Part shown: in pieces, positions 42,264-51,145 of the stretch | How the letters are laid out: the number at the start of each line of letters is the position of its first letter | Position numbering within the stretch: position 1 is the first letter of the stretch | NCBI RefSeq assembly: GCF_001941845.1 | Contig: NZ_CP018870.1 | Location: 6,176,001-6,240,000, forward strand | Direction: 5' to 3' | Origin: Streptomyces sp. TN58 | Lineage (GTDB): Bacteria; Actinomycetota; Actinomycetes; Streptomycetales; Streptomycetaceae | Length of the DNA: 64,000 nucleotides | Position numbers and translations under genes: made by a program | The notes under the pieces: model-generated | Database searches by the model: none | What the model was told of the DNA's origin: nothing | What the model saw: only the letters and a program-made list of their open reading frames with translations

Positions 42264-43154
42264 GTGACGACTGCCCAGCCTGCCCCCGCCGCCGGCACCG
42301 CCCAGCTGATGGACGGCACCGCCCTCGCCCGCCGCATCTCCGAGCAGACCGCCGCCCTCGCGGCGAAGATCACCGAGCGCACCGGCACGGCGCCCTGCCT
42401 CGCGACCGTGCTGGTCGGCGAGGACCCCGCCTCCGTCACCTACGTCCGGATGAAGCAGAACCGCTGCGCCAAGGCCGGGATCACCTCCCGCCATGTCGAG
42501 CTGCCGGCCTCGACCACGACCGAGGAGCTGGTCGCGGCGATCACGGCGCTCTCCGAGGACCCGGAGATCAGCGGCATCCTGCTCCAGCATCCCGTCCCGC
42601 ACCACATCGACGAGCGCGCCGCCTTCGAGGCCATCGCCCCCGGCAAGGACGTGGACGGGGTCACCATGCACTCGTTCGCGGCCATGGGCTTCGGCCTGCC
42701 CGGCTTCGTCTCCTGCACGCCGGGCGGCATCATGCGCCTGCTCGCCGAGTACGACGTGGACCTGACCGGCAAGCACGCCGTCGTCGTCGGCCGCAGTGCG
42801 ATCCTGGGCAAGCCGGCCGGGATGCTGCTGCTGGAGCAGAACGCCACCGTCACCTACTGCCACTCCCGCACCCGCGACCTCTCCTCCGTCGTGCGCCAGG
42901 CGGACGTGCTGGTCGCCGCCGTCGGCAAGGCCGAGTTCATCCGGGGTGAGGACATCAAGCCGGGCGCGGTGGTCCTGGACGCCGGCTACAACGAGGGCAA
43001 CGTCGGCGACGTCCACTTCGAGTCGGCGGCGGCCCGGGCCTCGCTGATCACGCCCGTGCCGGGCGGGGTCGGCCCGATGACCATCGCCGTCCTGCTGGAG
43101 CAGACCGTACGGGCCGCCGCCGCGCAGGCCGGGCTGGACCTCGCTGACCTCTGA
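42264..43154 (+). CDS. folD: Methylene-THF dehydrogenase / methenyl-THF cyclohydrolase
   Basis: Bifunctional enzyme of one-carbon metabolism, 296 residues, making 10-formyl-THF with NADP+. Signatures are YVRMKQNRCAKAGI (Tyr60 and the catalytic Lys64), LLQHPVPHHID, DVDGVTMHS, VVVGRSAILGKPAGMLLL (Rossmann loop), and PVPGGVGPMTIAVLLEQT at the C-terminus. GTG 42264 follows AGGAG; a Met at 42309 could be an alternative start. It is a single gene ending at a clear terminator. Confidence 0.95.
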   Translation: MTTAQPAPAAGTAQLMDGTALARRISEQTAALAAKITERTGTAPCLATVLVGEDPASVTYVRMKQNRCAKAGITSRHVELPASTTTEELVAAITALSEDPEISGILLQHPVPHHIDERAAFEAIAPGKDVDGVTMHSFAAMGFGLPGFVSCTPGGIMRLLAEYDVDLTGKHAVVVGRSAILGKPAGMLLLEQNATVTYCHSRTRDLSSVVRQADVLVAAVGKAEFIRGEDIKPGAVVLDAGYNEGNVGDVHFESAAARASLITPVPGGVGPMTIAVLLEQTVRAAAAQAGLDLADL

Positions 43155-43158
43155 GTCG

Positions 43159-43198
43159 TCTGCCCGTCGGCCCGTCGGCCCGTCTGCCCGCTCACCCG
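43159..43198. repeat. 8-bp tandem repeat after folD
   Basis: About five units of the octamer TCKGCCCG (TCTGCCCG, TCGGCCCG, TCGGCCCG, TCTGCCCG, CTCACCCG) immediately after the folD stop and before the terminator. Probably a replication-slippage product with no function visible. Confidence 0.6.
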
Positions 43199-43221
43199 CC
43201 CCGGACTCCGGTCCGGGGCGG
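43196..43221. terminator. Bidirectional terminator, folD / FAD gene
   Basis: CCGCCCCGGA (43196-43205) and TCCGGGGCGG (43212-43221) form a perfect 10-bp stem with a 6-nt loop, between the convergent stop codons at 43154 and 43264. Confidence 0.85.
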
Positions 43222-43263
43222 TGCGCTTCCCGGCTCAGCCACCGGTCCGGCCCGCACCCGGGC

Positions 43264-44811
43264 TCACCGGGCCTGTCCGACGGGGTCGGCGGGGCCGACC
43301 GGATCGCCCGCCGCGCCGGTGGGGGCGGCTCCGGCTCCCGTGCCCCCGGCTCCCGTGCCCGTGGCAGCCGTGCCTGCGGCACCCGTGCTCCCGGTCGGGG
43401 CCTTCGCGCCGGGGGCCGGGTCCAGTCCGGCGACGGCCCGCTCCGCCGCCGTGAGCGGCGGCGCCTTCAGCGCGCCCCGGTCGGAGGCGCGCGCCACGTG
43501 CCACACCACCGACGGGCGGAGCCAGTGGGTGGGCTCGGTGCTCATGGTGAGGACGTTGAACAGGGCGGCGGTGAGCGCCTCGTCCGTGGTGGCCCCCGTC
43601 ATCAGCCGGTTGACGTAGCCGTTGAGCAGGCCGGTGCCGGCCCGCGGCTTCATCCCGGTGGCGCCCGGGTACAGGATGTCCTGCGACGTGGCGAGCTCCC
43701 ACGCGGTGGCGACCTGCGGGGCGATCGCGCGCTGGGCCTCCCGGCCGATCCCCGGATGGGCCAGGCCCTTCGCCCGCAGCAGGTCGCGTACGGCCAGCAG
43801 GCCCTGCGCGGCGACGGTCATGCCCTGCCCGTACAGCGGGTTGAAGGTGGCGACGGAGTCGCCGACGGCGAAGAAGCCGTCGGGCAGCTCGGCCTTCTCG
43901 AAGTAGACGCGGCGGTTGGCGGTGCCCTGGGTGACGGCGACGTCCGTCAGCGGCCTGCGGTGCTCCAGGAGCTCGCCGACGATCGGGTCGCGCACGGACT
44001 TGGCGAACGGGATGAACGCGTCGGGGTCGCCGGTCGGCTGGCCGCCGCGGGTGCCGGACAGGGTTGCCTGCCACCGGCCGTTCTCGATGGGCACGATCGT
44101 CGCGGTCTGGCCGGGCACGCGCACCCGTGGGTCGGACTGCACGTTGACGATGGGGAAGCCCATCTCGTGCGCGCCGGCCGGGGCCTCGAAGATCCGGGTG
44201 GCGTAGACGAGGCCGGAGTCCACCCCGGCCTGCCGGATGCCGCTCACTCCGAGCGCCTGGAGCCAGGTCCGGGCACGCGATCCGCGGCCGCTCGCGTCGA
44301 CCACGAGATCGGCCGTCACCAGCCGGTCCCGCTCCTCGGGGGTGTCGACCCGGACGCCGGTGATCCGGGCCGCCGTGCCCTCCAGGCCCCGGACGCGGCT
44401 CTGCTGGAGCGTGGTGACCCCGTCGAGGGCGGTGACCCGGGCGCGGACCACCGAGTCGAGGAGGTCGCGGCTGCAGGAGATGTTGAACTGCTTCTCGCCG
44501 CAGCGCGGGATCCAGCCCTGGGCGGTCTTGGTGACCAGGTCGGTGGGCAGGCTGCGGCGGATGGCGCCCGCCTTCGTCCAGTCGCCCGTGATGCCGGGCA
44601 GGATCCCCTCGATGGCCCGGGCGCCGCCCGACCACAGCAGGTGGGTGTGCCGGGCCTGCGGGAGTCCGCGGCGCGGCGCCGGACCCTCGGGCAGCGGGTC
44701 GGCGTCGATGACGGTGACCGTGGCGTGCTCGGCGAGGACAGCGGCCGCCAGGAGGCCGGCCAGGCTGCCGCCTATGACGACGGCGTGGCGGGGCGGGGAG
44801 GACTGGTTCAT
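43264..44811 (-). CDS. FAD-dependent monooxygenase-like oxidoreductase
   Basis: 515 residues. The N-terminal FAD fingerprint [20 protein letters not shown] (about 11-30), the second motif DLVVDASGRGSRARTWLQ, and the GD motif FFAVGDSVATFNPLYGQGM place it with aromatic hydroxylase/squalene-epoxidase-like flavoproteins. The C-terminal 60 residues are a Gly/Thr/Ala low-complexity tail. Substrate unknown. The ATG at 44811 has only a weak ribosome site. It lies 258 bp downstream of the EspR-like regulator gene on the same strand. Confidence 0.82.
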   Translation of the reverse strand: MNQSSPPRHAVVIGGSLAGLLAAAVLAEHATVTVIDADPLPEGPAPRRGLPQARHTHLLWSGGARAIEGILPGITGDWTKAGAIRRSLPTDLVTKTAQGWIPRCGEKQFNISCSRDLLDSVVRARVTALDGVTTLQQSRVRGLEGTAARITGVRVDTPEERDRLVTADLVVDASGRGSRARTWLQALGVSGIRQAGVDSGLVYATRIFEAPAGAHEMGFPIVNVQSDPRVRVPGQTATIVPIENGRWQATLSGTRGGQPTGDPDAFIPFAKSVRDPIVGELLEHRRPLTDVAVTQGTANRRVYFEKAELPDGFFAVGDSVATFNPLYGQGMTVAAQGLLAVRDLLRAKGLAHPGIGREAQRAIAPQVATAWELATSQDILYPGATGMKPRAGTGLLNGYVNRLMTGATTDEALTAALFNVLTMSTEPTHWLRPSVVWHVARASDRGALKAPPLTAAERAVAGLDPAPGAKAPTGSTGAAGTAATGTGAGGTGAGAAPTGAAGDPVGPADPVGQAR

Positions 44812-45069
44812 CGTGGCGTGCTCTCTGTCAGGGCCGTGCTGAGGGCATCGGCGGGGGAATGCGGCGACTGGCTGGTGCTGGTCACGCGTGGCACGGGGCC
44901 TCCCCAGCCGAGTGAGGACTCGATGCGCTCGACCGCCCCGGGCCGGCGCAGCTCCCGGGGCGACGGCAGGCGGCGGCGCAGGACGCCGCCGGGCGGTGAC
45001 GAGGTGGTGTGGAAGCCCCTCTTCCGGCCGGTGCCGCGGCATTGCGCGCGGTCGGCGCAGGCGCCCCGA

Positions 45070-46140
45070 TCATGGTGTTTCTCCCCAGGTGCCCGAGCCC
45101 CCGGTGCCGGAGCCTTCGGCGGCGGCCCCGTGCCCCGGCGCCCCGCCCTGCGTGCCCGGGAGCCCGAGCTGCCCCTCGCGCGCGAGGAGGTCGTCCAGGT
45201 GGTCGGCCAGCGACTTCCACCCCTGGGGCGACAGCCGCCCGGCGCGCGTGACGATGCTCCGTACGTCGTGCGCGCGCAGCACGGCCAGCATCGGATTCTC
45301 CTGCTCCCGTACCACGCACTCCAGTTCGCCCTCGATCAGCGCGAGCGCCGTGGCGAGTGCCTCGGTGTCGTCGGCGAGCAGGAAACCGCCGTCGACGCCG
45401 TAGAAGCGCTGGATCCCGGCGGCCGCGGCGAGGTTCGGCATGCCCTCGCCCTGGGCCAGGCGGGTCAGCGACTGCCCCGACGCGTCGAAGGACCGGGCGA
45501 TGGCCGTGAGCGAATGGGCCTGGCCGTCCTCCCGAGGCCTGGTGCGCCGCAGGTGGGCGAACCGCTGGTGCACCTGCTCCTTCAGGGGGAGCCGGGGCGG
45601 CCTGCCGTCGAGGGTCTGCCGGACGGCCTGCAGCGAGAGGCCGGTCAGGTACGAGAGGTGCTCCAGGTCCTCCCGGCCGTCGGAGACGGTGGTGGCGGAC
45701 AGGGCGAGGGCGCGTTCCACCGCGCTCTTGCAGTCGGCCAGCAGGAAGCCGGCGTAGACGCCGAAGAACCGCTGCACTCCGGCCGCGTGCCCCAGCCGCG
45801 GCATCCCGGTGCCCGCGTTGAGCGGGCCGAGGGAGGCGCCGGGGGCGCCGAAGTCGTGGGCGATGGCGGCGAGCGGCCATTCCCGGCCGTGTTTGTCGAG
45901 GCGGGTCGCGCGCAGCAGTCGGAACCGCTGGTGCACCCGCCGTTCCAGCGGCACGCCGGCGGCCGTGCCCGCCACCACCGGTGGGATCCGCCGGGGTTCG
46001 ACGCCGGACAGGTGGCTCAGCCGCTCCACCGCCAGCACCTCCGCCGGGTCCCGGCCGCACCGCTCCGCGAGTGCCCCGACGCGCCGCCAGATCGCGGCGA
46101 GGTCGGGTCGGGCGGCGGCTCGCACCGGCTGAATCTCCAT
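45070..46140 (-). CDS. Regulator with two EspR/XRE-like modules
   Basis: 356 residues. Two copies of a helical unit, about 40-145 and 160-265, share VPLxxxVHQRFxxLR, then LxAIAxxFxAxGxSLxxLxxGxGMPxLxxAAGxQRFxGVxxGFLLAD, about 121 residues apart. The C-terminal helix LRAHDVRSIVTRAGRLSPQG (about 288-307) resembles the dimerisation region of mycobacterial EspR-type nucleoid regulators. The last 35 residues are Gly-rich. Such proteins bridge distant DNA sites; with a duplicated unit it may do so within one chain. No recognisable ribosome site. Confidence 0.65.
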   Translation of the reverse strand: MEIQPVRAAARPDLAAIWRRVGALAERCGRDPAEVLAVERLSHLSGVEPRRIPPVVAGTAAGVPLERRVHQRFRLLRATRLDKHGREWPLAAIAHDFGAPGASLGPLNAGTGMPRLGHAAGVQRFFGVYAGFLLADCKSAVERALALSATTVSDGREDLEHLSYLTGLSLQAVRQTLDGRPPRLPLKEQVHQRFAHLRRTRPREDGQAHSLTAIARSFDASGQSLTRLAQGEGMPNLAAAAGIQRFYGVDGGFLLADDTEALATALALIEGELECVVREQENPMLAVLRAHDVRSIVTRAGRLSPQGWKSLADHLDDLLAREGQLGLPGTQGGAPGHGAAAEGSGTGGSGTWGETP

Positions 46141-46381
46141 ATGTCGACAAGGCGTTCGAGTGGATCGGCTGCGTGCAGCCTAGCCCCCCGCCCCCGGCCG
46201 AACCACGGGAACCCCCAATGTTTCCTGACGTCCACCTCAAGAACCGTTGGCATGACCCCGGAGGTAATCGACCCCCGCGGGGGCGCCCGGCACAGTGGGG
46301 GCGTCGGGTTCCGGGGCCGCGCACTCGGCTCCGGGCCCGGCTCCCACCCGGCCGTTCGACCTCGACGGAGGCTGATCCCCC

Positions 46382-46798
46382 ATGTCCGCGACCCTGCTCG
46401 CCGGCTTCGCCCGTACCACCGTCCCGCAGCTCGCCCTGCGCCGCTTCCTCGCCCTCGACGCCGTCGTCACCACCGGCAACGGCCTCGCCTACGTCGCCTT
46501 CTCCGCCCCGCTCGGCCGGCTGCTCGGGGTGGGTGCCGGGCTGCTCCTGGCCCTCGGCGTCCTGCTGGTGCTCTACGGCGCCGCCGTCGGCCTGCTGGCC
46601 TCGCGCGGCCGGCCCCCGGTGCTCGCGGTGAAGGCGGTCGTCGAGACCAACTACGCCTGGGCCGCGCTGAGCCTGGTGGCCCTCGTCGTGTGGTTCTCGC
46701 CGACCCTCGCCGGGACCGTGTGGATCCCGGCGCAGGCCCTCACCGTCGCCGGCTTCGCCGTGCTCCAGCAGCTCGCCCTGCGCTCAGTCGCCGAGTGA
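46382..46798 (+). CDS. Small four-helix membrane protein
   Basis: 138 residues with about four hydrophobic helices (for example GAGLLLALGVLLVLYGAAVG and YAWAALSLVALVVWF). No motif identifies a function; it resembles integral membrane proteins that are commonly paired with a regulator. CGGAGG lies 11 nt upstream of the ATG. It is convergent with the XRE regulator gene and the two coding regions overlap by 15 bp, an arrangement that could couple them by transcript interference. Confidence 0.7.
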   Translation: MSATLLAGFARTTVPQLALRRFLALDAVVTTGNGLAYVAFSAPLGRLLGVGAGLLLALGVLLVLYGAAVGLLASRGRPPVLAVKAVVETNYAWAALSLVALVVWFSPTLAGTVWIPAQALTVAGFAVLQQLALRSVAE

Positions 46799-47575
46799 AC
46801 GCAGGTACTTCACCGTCGCCGGATCGGCCGGGAGCATCGTCTCGATGGCCAGCTCGGCGACGGTCACGTCCATCGGCGTGTTGAAGGTCGCGATGGACGA
46901 GACGAAGGAGAGCACGTGGCCGTCGTGCTCGATGACCAGCGGGAGCGCGAGGTACGGGACCGGCTCGCGCGGTACCCCGGCGGCGCGTTCGGCCACCGGA
47001 TAGGCGGACACCTCCTCGTACAGCGCCCGGAGCGGCTCGGAGCGGGCCAGCGCGATCTGGCGTTCCATCTGGGCGAGCAGGTGGCCCCGCCACTCCGCGA
47101 GGTTGCGGATCCTCGGGGCCAGGCCCTCGGGGTGCAGGGTGATCCGCATCGCGTTCAGCGGCGGCGTCAGCAGGTGCGCCGGCAGGCCGTCGAGCAGCAT
47201 CACGATGCCCCGGTTGGCGGCGACGACGTCGTACGTGGCGTCCACCACCAGCGCGGGATAGGGCTCGTAGCCGGTCAGCAGCCGTTCGATGCCCTCGCGC
47301 AGGGCTTCCATCGACGGGTCGTCCAGCGCCGTCTGTGCATAACGCGGAGCGTAACCCGCCGCCAGCAGGAGGGAGTTGCGCTCGCGCATCGGGACGTCGA
47401 GGTGGTCCGCGAGCCGGAGCACCATCTCCTCGCTCGGCCGGGACCGCCCCGTCTCGATGAAGCTGATGTGCCGGGACGAGGAGTCGGCGCGTCCGGCCAG
47501 TTCCAGCTGGCTGATCCCGCGCCGCTGCCGCCAGGTGCGCAGCAGGGCGCCGACCGCGGGTGTCGAGGTGGTCAT
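46784..47575 (-). CDS. XRE-family regulator with ligand-binding domain
   Basis: 263 residues. An N-terminal XRE helix-turn-helix (about 10-65, GALLRTWRQRRGISQLELAG, then SSRHISFIETGRSRPSEE) is followed by a MmyB-like PAS-type domain (YPALVVDATYDVVAANRG). The MmyB family binds fatty acids or related ligands in some cases. No target can be named. ATG 47575 is the clear start. Confidence 0.85.
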   Translation of the reverse strand: MTTSTPAVGALLRTWRQRRGISQLELAGRADSSSRHISFIETGRSRPSEEMVLRLADHLDVPMRERNSLLLAAGYAPRYAQTALDDPSMEALREGIERLLTGYEPYPALVVDATYDVVAANRGIVMLLDGLPAHLLTPPLNAMRITLHPEGLAPRIRNLAEWRGHLLAQMERQIALARSEPLRALYEEVSAYPVAERAAGVPREPVPYLALPLVIEHDGHVLSFVSSIATFNTPMDVTVAELAIETMLPADPATVKYLRSLGD

Positions 47576-47637
47576 GGCTTCGACGGTAGCCGAGCCCGCC
47601 GGGCCGGGACCCCTGGGCCGTGTCTGCCTCGCCGTGA

Positions 47638-49437
47638 TCACCCGACATCGAAGAGGTTGCGCAGGCCGAGGCGGTAGCGCCACAGGTCGTGCCGTTTGGC
47701 GGCCTCCATCTCCGGTGCCCGGTACATCGCCCGGACCGTGCACCGCGGGGCCGTCGAACCGTCGCGGTCCAGCAGGCTGTTGACGGCTGCGCGGGCCGAG
47801 GCGTTGGCGCCCTCCATCGTCGCGAGGTCGATGTCGACGGCGACGTAGTCCCCGCTGAGGAAGAAGTTCGGGACGCGTGTGCCCGCGCTCGGCCGGTTGG
47901 CGAGGGTGCCGACGGGGTGGATCAGCAGCTCGTCCTGGTTGGTGGGGTGCGGGGTGCCGAGGCCGTCCACGCCGGGGTCCAGGAACCACGAGTGCAGCTT
48001 CGCATCCGACAGCAGCACCTTGCCGGTGTCGTTGAGGGAGGCCTTCAGCTGGGCCCACACCTCGCGCGCCACCTCGTCGCGGGTGCACTGCTTGGCCGTC
48101 TTCCCGTACAGGATCCCCGGCTTGTCCCACTCGGAGATGTCCACCGACAGGCAGTCGACCGCGGCTCCGTCGCCGTAGTCGGCGGGGAAGTCCCGCGACG
48201 GCCAGTGCTCGGCCTGCTGGATGGCCGTCAACGACCAGGGCGAGTCGATGCAGTTGAGGTGGCCGTGCACCAGCGGGGCCCGTTCGGTCAGATAGAACTG
48301 GATGCCGGTCATCCAGTCCGTCTGGAGCCTGTCGCAGCGCCCCAGCATCGGGTCGGCGGCCCGCAGGCCCGCGCTCCAGGTGCGCCGGGCGTGCTCGACG
48401 GGCAGTGCGCTGACGTAGTGGTCGGCGGTCACGGTGTGCCGGGCGCCGTCGGGGCCCTCGACCGCGACCCCGCTGACCCGGCCGCCCCCGTACTGCACCT
48501 CCCGTACGGTCCAGCCGATCCTGAACTCAACGCCCAGGGAGCGCAGACGGGCCTCCCACGGGTCGATCCACGCCTCGTTGGTCGGCAGGTTGAGGATCCG
48601 GTCCGGCGGGCCGTCCGCCCCGCGGCCCAGCAGGTTGAAGACGAAGGCCTCGCCGAGGGTGCCGACCGTGCGGGTGGAGGCCTCCTCCGCCTTGGTCGCC
48701 ACGATGTTGCGGGTGATGCCGACGGCCAGGATGCGCTGGTACTCGTTCGACATCCGCCCGGCCCGGGTGAACTCCCACCACGGGGTGTGCTCCCAGACCT
48801 CGGTCCGCCGCTCGTCGCAGCTGGTCAGGAAGACCAGTACGCGGTCGACGAAGTACGCCGTCTCGTGCAGCGGCAGCCGGAACAGGGTCTGCAGGATCCC
48901 GGACAGGGCGCGCCGCACCTCGTCGGGTGTCAGGGGGGCGGGGGAGTGGCCGGGCCAGGGGATCGGTCCGCGCAGGTCCTCGCGGCCGCCGGCGCGGGCG
49001 AACATCATCTCCGGCGGGGCCACCAGGTTGTCCCACACGCCGTTCGCGTTGCCGGGGAAGGGGATGCGCCGCATGGTGTCGGGCAGGTTGTGGTAAATGC
49101 CCGGGATGAAGCGGAAGCCGTGCTCCGCCGGCAGTGGTCTGCGGCCGCCGCGTGCGCTGCCCGGCACGTCCATGCTGCGGGCCTTGCCGCCGAGCGCCCG
49201 GCGTTCGTACACGGTGACGGCGTAGCCGCGCTCGGCGAGCTCGTGCGCCGCGGTCATCCCGGCCACCCCGCCGCCGAGTACGGCCACGCGCCGGCCGTTC
49301 GGCGCGGGGAGTGCGGCGGAATGGGCGGGCGCTGCGGCCGCCGCCGGAGCCGCCAGGCCGGCCAGGGCCTGGGCCGACAGGGCGGCGGCGCCCGTGCCCG
49401 CGATGAACGTACGCCTGGAACTGCCGGTGCCGGCCAT
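47638..49437 (-). CDS. Tat-exported FAD-dependent oxidoreductase
   Basis: 599 residues. The twin-arginine signal SSRRTFIAG (6-14) with hydrophobic region and AxA indicates export in folded form. The flavin fingerprint VAVLGGGVAGMTAAHELAER (about 50-69) and the phytoene-desaturase/HpnE-like closing motif FFLSGDYVAVDIDLATMEGANASAR are present. It is of the amine oxidase/phytoene desaturase superfamily; the substrate may be a terpenoid, but none of the neighbours is a carotenoid or hopanoid gene. Start 49437 follows GAGGG. Confidence 0.82.
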   Translation of the reverse strand: MAGTGSSRRTFIAGTGAAALSAQALAGLAAPAAAAAPAHSAALPAPNGRRVAVLGGGVAGMTAAHELAERGYAVTVYERRALGGKARSMDVPGSARGGRRPLPAEHGFRFIPGIYHNLPDTMRRIPFPGNANGVWDNLVAPPEMMFARAGGREDLRGPIPWPGHSPAPLTPDEVRRALSGILQTLFRLPLHETAYFVDRVLVFLTSCDERRTEVWEHTPWWEFTRAGRMSNEYQRILAVGITRNIVATKAEEASTRTVGTLGEAFVFNLLGRGADGPPDRILNLPTNEAWIDPWEARLRSLGVEFRIGWTVREVQYGGGRVSGVAVEGPDGARHTVTADHYVSALPVEHARRTWSAGLRAADPMLGRCDRLQTDWMTGIQFYLTERAPLVHGHLNCIDSPWSLTAIQQAEHWPSRDFPADYGDGAAVDCLSVDISEWDKPGILYGKTAKQCTRDEVAREVWAQLKASLNDTGKVLLSDAKLHSWFLDPGVDGLGTPHPTNQDELLIHPVGTLANRPSAGTRVPNFFLSGDYVAVDIDLATMEGANASARAAVNSLLDRDGSTAPRCTVRAMYRAPEMEAAKRHDLWRYRLGLRNLFDVG

Positions 49438-49611
49438 GGCGGATGCCCCCTCGTTACCGCTGGTAACAGTGCGTTCGGCGCAGGAGCCTAAGGGGCGGCC
49501 GCCAGAGGCGGAAGGTGCAGAAGTACCCGAGCGCACTATGGCGCGAAAGGTTCGATCCGCCGTGCACTGTGGGAACCTTGACCACACGTCACGGGGAAAA
49601 GGAGCCGGTGC

Positions 49612-49917
49612 ATGCCGAGTGAACCGCTGTCGCAGAAGGAGATCGAGGACCGGCTCAGGGAACTACCCGGCTGGGCCTTCGAGGACGACCGGATCATCCG
49701 TACCTACCGACTGGGCACGCATTTCGCGGCGAGCGCCCTGGTCGCCCACATCGCCTCCGTCCAGGAGGAGTTGAACCACCACTCGGACCTGACGCTCGGC
49801 TACAACACGGTGCGGCTCTCCGTGAACAGCCACGACGCCGGAGGCGTGGTCACGGAGACCGACTTCGCCCTCGCCGAGCGCGTGGAATCCCTCGCCCCCG
49901 CCCACGGTGCGACCTGA
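49612..49917 (+). CDS. 4a-hydroxytetrahydrobiopterin dehydratase
   Basis: 101 residues, pterin-4a-carbinolamine dehydratase. The active-site signature EELNHHSD (about 52-59) and the motif RLSVNSHDAGGVVTETDFALA match the family. It recycles the 4a-carbinolamine product of aromatic amino-acid hydroxylases; no such hydroxylase is next to it, so it may serve another pterin enzyme. A strong AAAAGGAG lies 8 nt upstream. It shares one nucleotide with the next gene (TGATG). Confidence 0.9.
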   Translation: MPSEPLSQKEIEDRLRELPGWAFEDDRIIRTYRLGTHFAASALVAHIASVQEELNHHSDLTLGYNTVRLSVNSHDAGGVVTETDFALAERVESLAPAHGAT

Positions 49918-50681
49918 TGGCCACCCGGACGGCGACCGCGAAACCCCTGCTCGACTACGACGCGGAAGCCGCCTTCTACGACGCCACCCGCGGCGGCATA
50001 CCGCGCGCCGAGGCCGCCGCCGCGGCCGTCCTCAGCCTCCTCCCGCCCGAGGCTGCCACCCTTCTCGACCTCGGCTGCGGCACGGGCATCGTCACCGCCC
50101 GGCTCACGCGCCCCGGACTGCGCGTCCTGGGCGCCGACGCATCCCGCGGCATGGCCGCCGCGGCGCTGCGCCGCGGCGTCCCCGTGGCCCTCGCCGAAGC
50201 CGCCCGGCTGCCCGTGCGCTCGGGCTCGCTGGACGCGGTGAGCGCGGTGTGGCTGCTGCACCTGCTGCGGGAGCCGGGACTGGTGCCCGCGGTGATCGCC
50301 GAGGCCGCCCGGGTGCTGCGGCCCGGCGGGGTCCTCGTCACCACCGTGGACAAGGACTCCGCGCACGACGTCGGCAGCGACATCGACGCGGTGTTCGCCG
50401 CGCACCTCGCCCCGACCCCCTCGGACGCCTCCGGGGAGGTCGAGGCCCACGCCTCCCGGGCGGGCCTGCGCCCCGGCGGCGAGGCCCGCTTCACCGGCCA
50501 CGGCCAGGGCCGCACCCCGCGCGGCTCCGCCGAGGCACTGCTCGCGGGGCGCTACGGCTCCCGCATCTCCCCGCGCGGCATCACCGCGCAGGAGCTGGCG
50601 GCCCGGCTGGAACTGCTGCCCGACCAGGACACCCCGCGCCCGGAACCGACGTACCGCCTGCGGAGCTTCGTACGGATCTGA
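49917..50681 (+). CDS. Class I SAM-dependent methyltransferase
   Basis: 254 residues with motif I LLDLGCGTGIVTARL (about 49-63), motif II RVLGADASRGMAAAAL, motif III SLDAVSAVWLLHLL, and LRPGGVLVTTVDKDSAHD. The start overlaps the pterin dehydratase stop by one base, so the two are translated together. It may methylate a small molecule. No motif for RNA or protein is seen. Confidence 0.85.
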   Translation: MATRTATAKPLLDYDAEAAFYDATRGGIPRAEAAAAAVLSLLPPEAATLLDLGCGTGIVTARLTRPGLRVLGADASRGMAAAALRRGVPVALAEAARLPVRSGSLDAVSAVWLLHLLREPGLVPAVIAEAARVLRPGGVLVTTVDKDSAHDVGSDIDAVFAAHLAPTPSDASGEVEAHASRAGLRPGGEARFTGHGQGRTPRGSAEALLAGRYGSRISPRGITAQELAARLELLPDQDTPRPEPTYRLRSFVRI

Positions 50682-50709
50682 CGCGCGGGGCCGGGGCCCG
50701 GGCCGGGTG

Positions 50710-51135
50710 CTACACCGGCTCCAGCCGCCACCACTGGGACGGGGAGTCGGTGTCCTCGCCCTGCCGGACCCGGCCCTCCGCGTCGGCCTCCAACAGCAGC
50801 CCGCTGATACAGGCGATCAGGGACACCACCCCCGGGTCGTCGAGGTGCTCCTCGACGATCCACTCCTGCGCGCCGAAGGCGTTGGCCCGCCACACCTGCA
50901 CCCGGGCGCCGCTGTCCGTCGACGCGTTCGCCACGTCCAGGCGCCGCTCGTTGTCCTCGCTCACCACGTGGAAGATCCCGCCGCCGCTGTGCACGGGCGC
51001 GATCAGCCAACGGCGGGCGGCCGCCGGAGCGGGCGGCCCGTCCGGGCCGACCCGCACACGGGAGGCGCCCTCCAGCTGGAGCACCAGCCCGCTGTCCGCG
51101 TTGCGGATCCGGTAGAGCCCTTCAGGAAGCTTCAC
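50710..51135 (-). CDS. Ricin-like beta-trefoil domain protein
   Basis: 141 residues, no signal peptide. Pseudo-threefold repeats such as GLYRIRNADSGLVLQLEG, HVVSEDNERRLDVANASTD and IACISGLLLEADAEGRV with QxW-type endings (QVWRANAFGAQEW, SQWWRLEPV) suggest a beta-trefoil, as in lectins and trefoil protease inhibitors. It lies 10 bp downstream of the aldo/keto reductase gene boundary on the same strand. Ligand unknown. Confidence 0.7.
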   Translation of the reverse strand: MKLPEGLYRIRNADSGLVLQLEGASRVRVGPDGPPAPAAARRWLIAPVHSGGGIFHVVSEDNERRLDVANASTDSGARVQVWRANAFGAQEWIVEEHLDDPGVVSLIACISGLLLEADAEGRVRQGEDTDSPSQWWRLEPV

Positions 51136-51145
51136 CCGCCCGCCC

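Noticed and set aside
43498..46884. A 1128-codon plus-strand open frame over the FAD gene and EspR-like regulator
   Set aside because: Antisense to two genes with clear motifs; no domain could be recognised in it.
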